In this document: in pieces, positions 27,104 to 36,770 of the stretch
Layout of the letters: every line of letters begins with the position of its first letter
How positions within the stretch are numbered: the first letter of the stretch is position 1
Assembly: GCA_965199055.1 (NCBI GenBank)
Contig: CBDAQR010000003.1
Coordinates: 1,116,001-1,180,000, forward strand
Length of the DNA stretch: 64,000 nt
Direction: 5' to 3'
DNA from: CBDAQR01 sp965199055
Lineage (GTDB): Bacteria; Pseudomonadota; Gammaproteobacteria; Pseudomonadales; Halieaceae
Notes under the pieces: generated by a model
Database searches by the model: none
What the model saw: the letters and a program-made list of their open reading frames with translations, nothing else
What the model was told of the DNA's origin: nothing
Position numbers and translations under genes: made by a program

Positions 27104-28309
27104 ATGCCCGCGTTTTATAAGGAATGGCTGTGGAAGGCGAAGCGTTCACTGGCCGCGAAGGTGCTGCTGAAGCCTCAGCCCAAGCCGGTGGTGTTCGCCG
27201 GGCCAAATTCCGCGCTGGAACTCTGCGCAACCATCGGCCAGTTCGGGTTAAAAAGTGTACTGGTCGCCACTGATAAACCGCTGCGCGACATCGGCGTCGC
27301 CGACCCAATCGTGGCCGCACTGGCAGAACATGGCGTAACCGCCCACATCTATGACGGCGTATTGCCCGACCCCACCCAGAAGGTAGTTGATGATGGCCTC
27401 GCCGTATTGCGCGAGAAGCAATGCGAAGGCGTCCTCGCGCTGGGCGGCGGCTCCTCGATTGACGCAGCCAAAGCCATTGCGCTAGCGGCGGGCAACAACT
27501 GTGATGCCGCCGGCGTGGTGGGTATTCAACAGTGCAAGCAGCCGGCGCTGCCCTTCTTCGCAATACCCACAACCGCCGGCACCGGCTCCGAGGCCACCTT
27601 TATCGCCGTCATCTCCGACAACGAGAGCCACCAGAAAGGCGCGGTGATCGACGCCAAGATTATTCCCAAGGCAGCGGCGCTGGATCCGGAAATTATGAAG
27701 GGTCTACCGGCACACATCACCGCGGCCACGGGCATGGATGCGCTCACTCACGCAATCGAATCCTATATTGGGGTCTGGGAAACCGAAGAAACCAATTTCT
27801 ACGGCCTAGCCGCCTGCAAACTGATCTTCGAGAACCTGGAAGAAGCCTGCAAAAACGGAAGCAATCTCGCTGCCCGCGAAGCGATGGCAATGGCCTCTTT
27901 CTATGGAGGCCTGGCGATTACCAATGCATTGGTTGGTTATGTGCATGCGGTCTCACACAACCTGGGTGCGAAATACGGCGTACCCCATGGGCTGGGCAAT
28001 GCCATGGTGTTACCGCATGTACTGGAACTGCTCAAACAAGATGCCTCCGCAAAGATGGCCGAGATTGCTGTCTACTGCGACATGGGTGATCGCAGCGAGG
28101 GTGACAGCGCCCTGGCGCAAAAACTCATCGACCGCATCTGGGCTTTGAACGAAGCTATCGAGATTCCCAAGACCACCGATGTCATTAAGGCCGAGGATAT
28201 CGATACCCTGGTAGACCTCGCCATCGCCGAAGGCAGCGGCTACCCCACGCCGCGCTACTTCGAGCGCGCCGAGGTTGTTGGAATACTAAATAATTTACGC
28301 GCTGCTTAA
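27104..28309 (+). CDS. Iron-containing alcohol dehydrogenase
   Basis: NAD(P)-dependent group III alcohol dehydrogenase, cytoplasmic, 401 residues. It shows the cofactor motif LALGGGSSIDAAKAIAL, the PTTAGTGSEAT segment, and metal-ligand regions MDALTHAIESY and HAVSHNLGAKYGVPHGLGNAM with the conserved His residues. AGAGGAA precedes the ATG. It heads a three-gene run with a molybdopterin oxidoreductase and an MFS transporter, downstream of the palindrome array. It probably interconverts an alcohol and aldehyde of the imported substrate; the exact compound is unknown. Other members of the family act on 1,3-propanediol, butanol, lactaldehyde or hydroxy acids. Confidence 0.92.
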   Translation: MPAFYKEWLWKAKRSLAAKVLLKPQPKPVVFAGPNSALELCATIGQFGLKSVLVATDKPLRDIGVADPIVAALAEHGVTAHIYDGVLPDPTQKVVDDGLAVLREKQCEGVLALGGGSSIDAAKAIALAAGNNCDAAGVVGIQQCKQPALPFFAIPTTAGTGSEATFIAVISDNESHQKGAVIDAKIIPKAAALDPEIMKGLPAHITAATGMDALTHAIESYIGVWETEETNFYGLAACKLIFENLEEACKNGSNLAAREAMAMASFYGGLAITNALVGYVHAVSHNLGAKYGVPHGLGNAMVLPHVLELLKQDASAKMAEIAVYCDMGDRSEGDSALAQKLIDRIWALNEAIEIPKTTDVIKAEDIDTLVDLAIAEGSGYPTPRYFERAEVVGILNNLRAA

Positions 28310-28326
28310 ACAGCCGGGACGAATCC

Positions 28327-30429
28327 ATGAGTGAAACCCATTACCGCGCCTGCCATCTATGTGAGGCCATCTGCGGACTAAAGATTGAAGTCGAAGACGG
28401 CGCCATAATTTCCATCAAGGGCGACGAAAATGACCCACTGTCGAGGGGCCATATCTGTCCCAAAGCCGTGGCATTGCAAGACCTGCATGAAGACCGCGAC
28501 AGACTGCGCGGCCCGGTAAAGAAAGTTGTGGATGATGCAGGCAACACCCGCTGGGAGGAAATCAGTTGGGACGAGGCGCTCGACACCACCGCTAGAGCAT
28601 TGGCCGACACCCATGAGCGCCACGGTGTGCATGCCATCGGGATCTACATGGGCAACCCCTCGGTGCACAACTACGGCATGATGACGCACCAGTCGGCGCT
28701 GTTCACTCATATTCGCACCAACAACCGATTCTCCGCCACCTCGGTCGACCAGTTACCCCACCACCTGGTGGGCATCTGGTTGTATGGTCACAAACTGATG
28801 TTTCCGATACCCGACATCGACCGCACTGATTACTTTCTGATGCTAGGCGCCAACCCGATTGCGTCGAATGGCAGCATCTGGACCGTGCCCGATGTTCGCA
28901 AGCGTATCAAGGCGCTGAAACAACGCGGCGGCAAACTCGTTGTCATCGATCCGCGGCGCACAGAGACAGCAGAGCTCGCGACAGACCATCACTTTATTCG
29001 GCCGGGCACCGACGCCAGCTTCCTGGCTGCCATCCTATACACGCTGTTCGATGAAGGTCTTGTCGACCTGGGTCATCTTGCGGAACTGGTCACCGGCCTC
29101 GACACAGTGGCAGAAGCGTGCGCACCGTTTTCTCCCGAAGCGGTGGCAGACTTCACCGGGATGTCGGCCGACACCATTCGCGGCATCGCCCGCGATCTGT
29201 CTGCAGCGGAAGCCGGTATCTGTTACGGCCGCATGGGGGTCAGCACACAAGAGTTCGGCGCACTCTGCCAATGGCTGATACATGTTATCAACATCGCCAC
29301 GGGCAACCTCGACAAACCGGGCGGCAGTCTGTTCACTCTTCCGGCTTTTGACAATGTCGGCACCACAGGACGAGGCGGCTTTGGTCGTCATCACAGCCGC
29401 GTACGCGGCCTGCCGGAGTTCGACCGTGAAATCCCCGCCTCCACCATGGCCGAGGAAATCACTACACCCGGTGAAGACCAGATTCGCGCGTTGTTTACCG
29501 GCGCGGGTAACCCCGTGTTGTCGACGCCTAACGGACGTCAGCTGGATGAGGCTCTGGAACAGCTCGACTTTATGGTGTCTCTCGACCCCTACATCAACGA
29601 GACCACTCGTCACGCCGACATCATCCTGCCACCCACCTCGCCACTAGAGCACGATCACTACGATATCGGTTTCCATGTTAATGCGGTGCGCAATACCACC
29701 CGCATGAACGAGCCCGTCTTCGAAAAGCCCGACGGTGCAATGCACGATTGGGAAATCTTTAACGCATTGGGCGAACGCTTTGCGGCGGCACTGGGTAAGG
29801 ATTCCCGCCCGACGCCACCACCGCGGGAGTTGGTGGCTATGGCGCTGCAACATGGCCCCTACGCAGAGCAAGGCATTAGCCTGGAAGCACTTAACCAGAA
29901 TCCGTCGGGTATTGATCTGGGTCCGTTGGAGTCACAGCTGCCAGACCGTCTGTTCACACCGGACAAGAAAATCCACTGCGACACACCAGAACCACTAGCC
30001 GACATGGCGCGCCTGGAACGAAGCCTCAACCAGGACGATGATTCGCTGCGCCTCATTGGTCGGCGCCACGTGCGCGACTGCAACTCCTGGATGCACAACT
30101 ACCACCGATTGGTTAAGGGCAAGGACCGCTGCACTTTGCTGATGCATCCGGACGACATGGCCGGCCGTAATATCAGCGATGAGAGCCTGGTCACTGTGAG
30201 CTCTCGCGCCGGCGCGTTGCAAATCAAGGTAGAAGCGAGCGAAGACATGATGCCTGGCGTGGTCAGCATACCCCACGGCTACGGTCACGGCCGTGAGGGG
30301 ATTCGCGCAGATATCGCCACAGCTAACGCGGGGGTGAGCTGCAATGACATCACCGACGAGCTGTTCCTGGACGCACTTTCAGGTAATGCGGCCGTAAACG
30401 GCGTCCCCGTCGAGGTGCGAGCCGACTAG
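28327..30429 (+). CDS. Molybdopterin-dependent oxidoreductase, catalytic subunit
   Basis: A 700-residue DMSO-reductase-superfamily enzyme. The N-terminus carries a [4Fe-4S] site Cys9-x2-Cys12-x3-Cys16 ... Cys44 (in GHICPK), followed by molybdopterin-binding segments (DYFLMLGANPIASNGSIW, GKLVVIDPRRTETAELADH-like, GAGNPVLS) and the C-terminal dinucleotide-binding domain (RDCNSWMHNYHRLVKG, VVSIPHGYGHGREG). There is no twin-arginine signal, so it is cytoplasmic. No separate electron-transfer or membrane subunit is adjacent, which fits single-subunit formate- or aldehyde-type enzymes of this superfamily. It sits 17 bases after the Fe-alcohol dehydrogenase, suggesting successive oxidation steps. 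Substrate unassigned. Confidence 0.9.
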   Translation: MSETHYRACHLCEAICGLKIEVEDGAIISIKGDENDPLSRGHICPKAVALQDLHEDRDRLRGPVKKVVDDAGNTRWEEISWDEALDTTARALADTHERHGVHAIGIYMGNPSVHNYGMMTHQSALFTHIRTNNRFSATSVDQLPHHLVGIWLYGHKLMFPIPDIDRTDYFLMLGANPIASNGSIWTVPDVRKRIKALKQRGGKLVVIDPRRTETAELATDHHFIRPGTDASFLAAILYTLFDEGLVDLGHLAELVTGLDTVAEACAPFSPEAVADFTGMSADTIRGIARDLSAAEAGICYGRMGVSTQEFGALCQWLIHVINIATGNLDKPGGSLFTLPAFDNVGTTGRGGFGRHHSRVRGLPEFDREIPASTMAEEITTPGEDQIRALFTGAGNPVLSTPNGRQLDEALEQLDFMVSLDPYINETTRHADIILPPTSPLEHDHYDIGFHVNAVRNTTRMNEPVFEKPDGAMHDWEIFNALGERFAAALGKDSRPTPPPRELVAMALQHGPYAEQGISLEALNQNPSGIDLGPLESQLPDRLFTPDKKIHCDTPEPLADMARLERSLNQDDDSLRLIGRRHVRDCNSWMHNYHRLVKGKDRCTLLMHPDDMAGRNISDESLVTVSSRAGALQIKVEASEDMMPGVVSIPHGYGHGREGIRADIATANAGVSCNDITDELFLDALSGNAAVNGVPVEVRAD

Positions 30430-30432
30430 ACC

Positions 30433-31860
30433 GTGCTGTCCGTCAGGGAACGCGCCGGCTACGGCATTGGCGGCGCCCTATTCTCGGTAAAGGAGGCCGC
30501 CTACGCGGTCTTCGTTCTCATTTTTTACACCCAGGTATTGGGGCTCAGTGGAGCCGCCACCGGGCTGGTCTTATTCCTGGCCGTGGTGTTCGACGCTATT
30601 TCCGACCCCATCATCGGGGCCTGGTCTGACGGGCTGCGCAGCCGCTGGGGCCGCCGGCATCCATTTATGCTGATCGCCGTCATTCCGCTGGGATTCGGCA
30701 TGATTGGTCTGTTCTCCCCGCCGGCGGCCGTGATTGAAGATCAATTCCTGCTCGGTAGCTGGCTGTTGTTTTGGTCCGTGTGGATTCGCACCTTCCTCTC
30801 AGCATTCCTGATACCTCACCTGGCGCTGTCGGCGGAGATTTCGACGGATTACCACGAGCGCAGTTCGCTCATCGGCATGCGCATGTTCTTCGTGTTCATC
30901 GTTACCGTCATGATCCCCGCACTATTGCTGCCGACGCTGTTCGCGGAGACCGACGGCATCGACGGCCGCTTTCTGCAGAACAATTATCCCATTTATGGAC
31001 TGATCTCCTGCGTACTGATATGGCTGCTGGGGCTCACCTGCACCTGGTCTACCCGCGGGCATGCCAAACCCACCGACCGCGGACAGGCGCCAGACCAGCC
31101 GGCGGGCATCGGTGAGTTTCTGCGCGACTTTTCAATGACGCTGCGCAATCGCAATTTTCGCAACCTGCTCTGCTTCGAAATTGCCGCCATGGTGTCGTAT
31201 GGCGCGCTGGTGTCGATCAACGTCCTGGTGTGGACCTACTTCTTCGAGATCAACAGCGAGTCGATGGCGATCCTGCTGGCCGTGCCATCACTGGTTGGTG
31301 TCGCCGTAGCCTTGCCCATCATGAACTGGTTGGGTAAGCGCTGGCCCAAGCACAAAATCATCCAGGTGGCCTGCGTACTTATGGCTTTCGATGCGGTTTG
31401 GGTCATGGCGGCCTACTACTGGGGCTGGCTGCCGGAGAACGGAGACCCCATGGTGACAGCTGCGGTGGTTCTGCAGATGGTGGGGTGGATGTTTCTATTC
31501 ATTCTGCGCACTATCAGCACCTTTTCGCTGATCGCTGATATCACCGATGAGCACGACCTGGAGCAGGGTCGCCGTCAGGAAGGTGCATTCTTTGCTGCAT
31601 TTGCATTCACCTCCAAGTTGGCGACCGGCTTCGGGCCGCTATTTGGCGGACTACTCCTTGACCTGGCCCAACTGGAACAGGGCATGCTCCCCGGCACTGT
31701 CGAACAGACCTCTCTGGACATCATTGGCATCGGTGGCTTGCTCGGCATCACCTTGCCATTACTCGTAGCCTGGTATTTCAGCTTCCAAGTATCACTCAGC
31801 CAGGAGCGGCTCATAGAGATCCAAACAGGCATCGCGAGGCGTGCCGGAAACACGCCGTAA
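30433..31860 (+). CDS. MFS transporter, GPH (sugar:cation symporter-like) family
   Basis: A 475-residue inner-membrane permease with about twelve helices. The loop-2 signature SDPIIGAWSDGLRSRWGRRHPFM is characteristic of the glycoside-pentoside-hexuronide:cation symporter branch of MFS. The start is GTG, three bases after the molybdo-enzyme stop, so translation is coupled. In this branch substrates include sugars, glucuronides and, in marine bacteria, other ring compounds; nothing nearby indicates sugar metabolism. It probably imports the substrate of the alcohol dehydrogenase/molybdo-enzyme operon. Confidence 0.88.
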   Translation: MLSVRERAGYGIGGALFSVKEAAYAVFVLIFYTQVLGLSGAATGLVLFLAVVFDAISDPIIGAWSDGLRSRWGRRHPFMLIAVIPLGFGMIGLFSPPAAVIEDQFLLGSWLLFWSVWIRTFLSAFLIPHLALSAEISTDYHERSSLIGMRMFFVFIVTVMIPALLLPTLFAETDGIDGRFLQNNYPIYGLISCVLIWLLGLTCTWSTRGHAKPTDRGQAPDQPAGIGEFLRDFSMTLRNRNFRNLLCFEIAAMVSYGALVSINVLVWTYFFEINSESMAILLAVPSLVGVAVALPIMNWLGKRWPKHKIIQVACVLMAFDAVWVMAAYYWGWLPENGDPMVTAAVVLQMVGWMFLFILRTISTFSLIADITDEHDLEQGRRQEGAFFAAFAFTSKLATGFGPLFGGLLLDLAQLEQGMLPGTVEQTSLDIIGIGGLLGITLPLLVAWYFSFQVSLSQERLIEIQTGIARRAGNTP

Positions 31861-31952
31861 CATCTCAACAGAAAGCTAATCCAGATCAATATCCCAAGAA
31901 TCCCCGCCTGCTATGGTGGCTGAACCTTTCGAAAATCAGCAGGGGAAGCGGC

Positions 31953-32468
31953 ATGGCACTCTCAACATTACGAGCGGCGGCGATGACATGCATCATCCTG
32001 TTAGGGATCACCGCGTGCGGACAATCCGGCCAGCCGGCAGGCGAGGCACAAGCGGTCCTGCCGGTTAGCCTCAACGAGGTGATGGTGGCATTGGTTAATC
32101 ATTCAGCCGATCCCATCTGGGTTGCGGCCTGGAAGAACCCGCAATCCGAGGAAGACTGGCGCGAACTCGAGCGGCTTGCTTACCAAATCGAAATCGCCGG
32201 TCTATTGTTGACCATGCCTGGCACCGGTCCCATGGACCGAGAATGGGTTACAAAACCCGGCTGGCAAAGACTCTCGATTCGGCTCAGCCAGGTGGGCAAA
32301 GACGCCGTTGCGGCCGCAAGAACAAAAGATCTTGAAGCCATATCCAAAGTCGGTGACGAATTGGTCGAGGTCTGCGAGGCCTGCCATATCGCGTTCAAGC
32401 CAGCACAGCCGACCGGTGGAAAATACGGCGAGCTTTCGCCCACTGAAGCCGACCTCGCGGACAACTAG
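31953..32468 (+). CDS. Lipoprotein cytochrome c, class II-like
   Basis: A 171-residue exported protein with a lipobox LLGITAC (Cys22). A single haem-attachment motif CEACH lies near the C-terminus (Cys141, Cys144, His145) after a helical region, the arrangement of class II (c'-type) cytochromes. It is predicted to sit in the periplasm on a membrane and accept or donate electrons. GGGGAAG precedes the ATG. It follows the MFS gene after 92 bases but has its own ribosome site and perhaps promoter. Partner enzyme unknown; no periplasmic dehydrogenase is nearby apart from the propeller protein at 37298. Confidence 0.8.
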   Translation: MALSTLRAAAMTCIILLGITACGQSGQPAGEAQAVLPVSLNEVMVALVNHSADPIWVAAWKNPQSEEDWRELERLAYQIEIAGLLLTMPGTGPMDREWVTKPGWQRLSIRLSQVGKDAVAAARTKDLEAISKVGDELVEVCEACHIAFKPAQPTGGKYGELSPTEADLADN

Positions 32469-32493
32469 TCAGTCTTTAACCGCAAACCAACAC

Positions 32494-33024
32494 TCAGTCT
32501 TTACCCGCAAAAAAGTCGAAGGACGGATCAGCGACGTCGTTGCACCCGGTTGTGAGCGCGGCAAGACTATCCGATCGCCGCTCGTCAGTAATCGTTCTGC
32601 GCTCAGCCCAGTCCATAACGACCCGCCGGTGTATCAACTTCCAGGTGCGATCACGGCGCTCCAGCCGATCGAGGTAGCGGCCGCTGAAACACATCTCTTG
32701 ATCGCCGCCAGGTAACAGGTGCTGCGCGTTCACCAGCGTTTCTGCGCGTGCCTGATCGCCGCCAACGGCTATCAGACTATTGCTCAAGCAATGCCGAGTC
32801 AGCTCATAGTGTTGCCCGAGTGCAGCAAGCACCTTTTCGGCAAACTCATGTGCGGAACCTTTGAAGCTCCCATAATCGACTTCTGCATCGCGCCAGTAGC
32901 AGGCCTTCAACAAATCAACATCACCGCGGTCGAGCCCGCGACTGTGCGCACACAGCAACTCCTGAATCGCCATTCGCTCGACCATTTCGTGGATGTTCCC
33001 GGCGCGACCAATGCCACTGCTCAT
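32494..33024 (-). CDS. NTF2-like (SnoaL-type) protein
   Basis: A cone-shaped NTF2-fold protein of about 176 residues when started at 33024. Pattern: ERMAIQELLCAHSRGLDRGDVDLLKACYWRDAEVDYG, then alternating strands ending WKLIHRRVVMDWAERR. This fold includes ketosteroid isomerases, scytalone-dehydratase-like and polyketide-cyclase-like enzymes, and many members have no assigned reaction. The longer frame to 33066 has a Cys/His/Arg-rich non-native start. It diverges from an SDR at 33169, and three such NTF2-like genes occur in this window, each near SDR or oxygenase genes. Confidence 0.8.
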   Translation of the reverse strand: MSSGIGRAGNIHEMVERMAIQELLCAHSRGLDRGDVDLLKACYWRDAEVDYGSFKGSAHEFAEKVLAALGQHYELTRHCLSNSLIAVGGDQARAETLVNAQHLLPGGDQEMCFSGRYLDRLERRDRTWKLIHRRVVMDWAERRTITDERRSDSLAALTTGCNDVADPSFDFFAGKD

Positions 33025-33168
33025 AGCTGTTCTTCTTAGTAGGCGGGCGTGGTGGCAGTCTAACAAAAAAACAAGCTGTACGGTTTATAAACTACTGCTA
33101 TGCTCACAGGCCTACATTCGATAATCGACCGAAGGGCCTCCGGCCCAGAGGCACAGGAGCTCTTCTAT

Positions 33169-33921
33169 ATGTCTGATTTAACAGGAAAAACTGCCGTAAT
33201 CATGGGCGCGTCAGGTGAGGCCAATTTCGGTTCAGCCAGCGCACGCCGCTTTGCCGAGGCCGGTGCAAACGTCGTGGTAGCGGCAAGGCGACTCGATGCG
33301 CTGGAATCACTGGCCGAAGAGATTGGCGGACTCGCCGTTGCCTGCGATATCACCGACGAGGCGCAAATTGAAAACCTTTTTTCGCAGGCCACCGCCAAGT
33401 ATGGCAACGTCGATATCGCCCTGAATTCCAGCGGTATTCACGCCCACATGAATATCGCCGAGCTGACGCGAGATGAGATTTTGCCAACCCTTGAGGTCAG
33501 TTTTATCGGCGCCCTGCTGTTCTTCAAACACGCCGCGGCAGCCATGCAAAACGGCGGTTCAGTGATTACCGTGTCTTCCCTTACTTCGCGACTGCCCGGA
33601 CAAGGCTATTCCGTGTACTCCGGCACGCGCGCCGGCATCGATTACGCCATTAAGAACGCCGCACTGGAGTACGCGGACCAGGGCATACGATTCAATTCGA
33701 TCGCGGCGGGCCTGATTGAAACGGATATGACGGCAGGTTTATTTGCCATGCCCGGCGTGGTCGACACCTTCACCGCAATGAATCCCTGTCGACGCATGGG
33801 TACTATCCAAGACTTTGCCGAGACCGCTCTGTGGCTGGCAGATGGAAAGGCCTCTGGCTTCATTAACGGCCATGTGATCGACCTCGCCGGAGGCCAGCAG
33901 ATGGGCCAGCTGCCGGGCTAG
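33169..33921 (+). CDS. Short-chain dehydrogenase/reductase
   Basis: A 250-residue NAD(P)-dependent oxidoreductase. The N-terminus has KTAVIMGASGEANFGSASARRFAEAGANVVVAARR, a cofactor site with an insertion relative to TGxxxGIG. It also has ALNSSGIH in place of NNAG and the active site TVSSLTSRLPGQGYSVYSGTRAG, with Ser and Tyr present but Arg instead of Lys at the YxxxK position. The C-terminus GFINGHVIDLAGGQQ is typical. ATG 33169 has AGGAG nine bases upstream; the longer frame to 33100 is unsupported. It diverges from the NTF2-like gene. Substrate unknown; the K-to-R change deserves checking. Confidence 0.85.
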   Translation: MSDLTGKTAVIMGASGEANFGSASARRFAEAGANVVVAARRLDALESLAEEIGGLAVACDITDEAQIENLFSQATAKYGNVDIALNSSGIHAHMNIAELTRDEILPTLEVSFIGALLFFKHAAAAMQNGGSVITVSSLTSRLPGQGYSVYSGTRAGIDYAIKNAALEYADQGIRFNSIAAGLIETDMTAGLFAMPGVVDTFTAMNPCRRMGTIQDFAETALWLADGKASGFINGHVIDLAGGQQMGQLPG

Positions 33922-34025
33922 GCCAGCAGCAGCAATCTGTCGGCTTCATGTTGTCGCTTGTAAACCGGCCCTGCGATCCACTGTTGTAGACTCGGGCTTT
34001 TTCGTTCCTGTGGGAGACAACAACA

Positions 34026-35447
34026 ATGAAGCCATGGCCCGATAACGCGTTCCTGCAAGGGTACTACGAGCCGCTAACGACTGAGTGCGATGCGCCGGAT
34101 CTGGTGATTGAAGGGGAGATCCCTAAAGACCTGAACGGCACCTTCTTCCGCAACGGCCCCAATCCACAGTTCCCACCCCAGCGCGAATACCACTTCTTCA
34201 CTGGCGACAGCATGGTGCACGCCTTCCATTTTGAGAATGGCAAAGTCAGCCACAAGAATCGCTGGGCGCGCACCGCCCGCTTTGAAATTGAGCAACGTCT
34301 GGGCGGTTCCTATTTCAGCGGCATGAACCCAATGGAAACCGATCCCAAACTGCTGGACTTCGTGATGAACGACAAGGAGGGCGTGGCCAACACGTCTATC
34401 GTCTGTCATGGCGACCGAATGCTGCTGCTCGAAGAGGGGCACCTGCCCTTCTCGATGGATCCGGTGACGCTGGAATCCTATGGCGCCTGGGATTTCTACG
34501 GCAAGCTCGACCATCCAATGACTGCCCACCCCAAGGTCGATCCGATGACCGGAGAGCTCATCTTTTTCGCTTATATGGCTTCGGGCTTCTTCGCTAAAGA
34601 TGTGGGTCTATGCAAAGTCGACAAGGATGGATTTTTAACGCAAAAGCATCGCTTCGAAGCGCCCTACACCTCAATGATTCACGATTTCGTGGTCACGGAA
34701 AACTACATCGTGTTTCCAGTGATGCCCCTAACCGGAGACCTGGAGAGGGCCATGAAGGGCGAACCGCCCTTTGCCTGGGAACCCGACCTACCCGCCTGGG
34801 TAGGGGTGATACCACGCGACGGCAGCCCTGAAGAAATTCGCTGGATCGAGGCGGACCCTTGCTATGTATTCCACTTTATGAATGGGCACGACAAAGACGG
34901 CACGATCATCATCGAGGCCTGCCATTTTGACCACGCCCCTCTGTTTCCGACCGTAGATGGCAACGCGACCGAACCTGTTCATCCCCGAATGGCGCGCTGG
35001 ACTATCGATTTAAACGCCGCTCAACCCACGGTGAAGCAGGAGTACATCGGCGACAACGGCACCGAGTTCCCGGTGATCGACCCACGCTATGCCATGCGCG
35101 AATACACGCACGGCTGGACAACGTCAACGGATATGACCATCCCAGCGAAAATCCCCGACTCGGACTACATCTACAACACCATCGAACATTTCAATGTAAA
35201 GACGGGCGCGGTGGATCGCTACAGCTTCGATAACGGCTACGTGGCCGAACCCATGTTTGTGCCCAAGTCAGCTGATGCCGCTGAGGGCGAGGGGTATGTA
35301 CTCGACGTGGTCTACAATTTTGAAACCAATACCAGCGATATGTGTGTTTTTAATGCGCAATCTATCAGCGCCGGGCCCATTGGCCGCGCTAAAGTATCCC
35401 ATCGGGTACCGGTCAGTTTTCATGGCACCTGGAAGAACGCAGATTAA
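34026..35447 (+). CDS. Carotenoid oxygenase family protein (RPE65/NCED/LSD-like)
   Basis: Non-haem Fe(II) dioxygenase that cleaves a double bond in carotenoids, apocarotenoids or stilbenes. At 473 residues it has the expected length and the four-His iron site of the seven-bladed propeller: His168 (TAHPKVDP), His219 (MIHDFVVT), His283 (VFHFMNGHD) and His466 (FHGTW). FFRNGPNPQF near residue 40 is a family hallmark. There is no signal peptide, so it is cytoplasmic. It lies 3 bases before a P450, whose product may act on the cleavage fragment. GGAGA precedes the ATG. Exact substrate cannot be told; lignostilbene-type and apocarotenoid-type enzymes share these features. Confidence 0.92.
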   Translation: MKPWPDNAFLQGYYEPLTTECDAPDLVIEGEIPKDLNGTFFRNGPNPQFPPQREYHFFTGDSMVHAFHFENGKVSHKNRWARTARFEIEQRLGGSYFSGMNPMETDPKLLDFVMNDKEGVANTSIVCHGDRMLLLEEGHLPFSMDPVTLESYGAWDFYGKLDHPMTAHPKVDPMTGELIFFAYMASGFFAKDVGLCKVDKDGFLTQKHRFEAPYTSMIHDFVVTENYIVFPVMPLTGDLERAMKGEPPFAWEPDLPAWVGVIPRDGSPEEIRWIEADPCYVFHFMNGHDKDGTIIIEACHFDHAPLFPTVDGNATEPVHPRMARWTIDLNAAQPTVKQEYIGDNGTEFPVIDPRYAMREYTHGWTTSTDMTIPAKIPDSDYIYNTIEHFNVKTGAVDRYSFDNGYVAEPMFVPKSADAAEGEGYVLDVVYNFETNTSDMCVFNAQSISAGPIGRAKVSHRVPVSFHGTWKNAD

Positions 35448-35450
35448 TCG

Positions 35451-36761
35451 ATGAGGTGTCCTGTTACCCTGGACGATGTCGACCTGTTTGGCCCGGGCGC
35501 GCAGGAACATTGGTATGAGGCGTACCCGATCCTCCATGAGCAGGCGCCAGTTCTCGTTCTGGAGGGTGAGGGATTGAATGGCGGCGATGCTTTCGTACTC
35601 ACCCGCTATGAAGATATTGAACGCGTGGTCAAGGACACCGTTCGTTACACCACGGTAATGACGATCAACGTCGAGCAGATGCAGGCAATGCATGATCGCG
35701 GTGAAACTCCGCCCATGGATGCCAGCCGCTTCAATCTTGCACTGGAATCGATTCGTACCCTGAGACCGACTGTCGAGCTGTGGCGCGCCCACCGCCAGGA
35801 ACTGACCGATCCCTGGGTCGGTCCGGGCGCCAAGCGTCATACCGCTATGATCAATGACGCTATCGATGACTTAATCAACCACTGGATCAATCGCGATGAT
35901 GGCGACGGCATGGGCACCGTCGAGTTCATCGACGAGTTTGCCAGGCCACTGCCACAGAAGGTCATGGCGAAGGTGCTCGGTTTTCCGGACCAGGATATCC
36001 CGCAGCTCGCTGCCTGGGGTTCCGCGCAAGTCATGCAGTTCGTTTATGGCAGCGGCCATATGAACCAGATGACGGAGGCGCAGGCCGCCGAACAGGCGTC
36101 GCGGCTGGAGGGGTTTGCCGACTACCTGGCGGATGCCGTCGCCAGAAAGCGTGCTAACCCCGAGGACGATATGATTAGCGCGCTCACCCAGATTCACTAC
36201 CAGGCGCTGAATCGCAGACTCACCGACGACGAAGTCTACGGCATTATTTACCTGATGATTCTCGGCGGACTCGAGACCACCCAGTATGCCCTTGAGGAAC
36301 AGGCACAACTGCTGTGTGATGATCCAGCACTGTTTGCCACTCTAAAATCATCGCCGGACAAGATACGCGCTTTTACCGAAGAAGCTATGCGCCTGCGCGC
36401 GCCGACCCAGGGACTGTCCACCCGCGTGACGACGCAGGACGAAGTTTTCCAGGGCGTTAAGGTCCCCGCCGGTAGCGTACTGCATATCCGTTTCGGCGCG
36501 GGCAATGTGGATCCAGCGCAATACGAATGCCCCTACCAGTTAAACCTGGACAGAAAAGCGCTCGGTAATCACCTCAGCTTCTCGCAGGGGCCTCGGACCT
36601 GTCCCGGTGCCGGCATCTCTCGAATCGAACAACAGCTAGCCTGGGAACAACTTTTTCAGCGCCTGGATGCGCTCGAATACGCCGAGGGAAACACCTTCGC
36701 GCATCAACCGGGCATCATGCTGGGCACGCTCGCTCTCAAACTCCGCTTTCGCGCACACTAG
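35451..36761 (+). CDS. Cytochrome P450
   Basis: Bacterial class I P450 of 436 residues. Visible hallmarks: I-helix GGLETTQ (in place of AGxxT), the K-helix E-E-A-M-R, and the haem loop FSQGPRTCPGAGISR with Cys384 as the axial ligand. No membrane anchor, so soluble. It needs a ferredoxin and reductase, neither of which is encoded here. The ATG follows the carotenoid-oxygenase stop by 3 bases and a small ABM-type protein follows after 9 bases, so the three form an operon. A role in hydroxylating a terpenoid-like or aromatic compound is inference. Confidence 0.93.
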   Translation: MRCPVTLDDVDLFGPGAQEHWYEAYPILHEQAPVLVLEGEGLNGGDAFVLTRYEDIERVVKDTVRYTTVMTINVEQMQAMHDRGETPPMDASRFNLALESIRTLRPTVELWRAHRQELTDPWVGPGAKRHTAMINDAIDDLINHWINRDDGDGMGTVEFIDEFARPLPQKVMAKVLGFPDQDIPQLAAWGSAQVMQFVYGSGHMNQMTEAQAAEQASRLEGFADYLADAVARKRANPEDDMISALTQIHYQALNRRLTDDEVYGIIYLMILGGLETTQYALEEQAQLLCDDPALFATLKSSPDKIRAFTEEAMRLRAPTQGLSTRVTTQDEVFQGVKVPAGSVLHIRFGAGNVDPAQYECPYQLNLDRKALGNHLSFSQGPRTCPGAGISRIEQQLAWEQLFQRLDALEYAEGNTFAHQPGIMLGTLALKLRFRAH

Positions 36762-36770
36762 GAGACAGCT

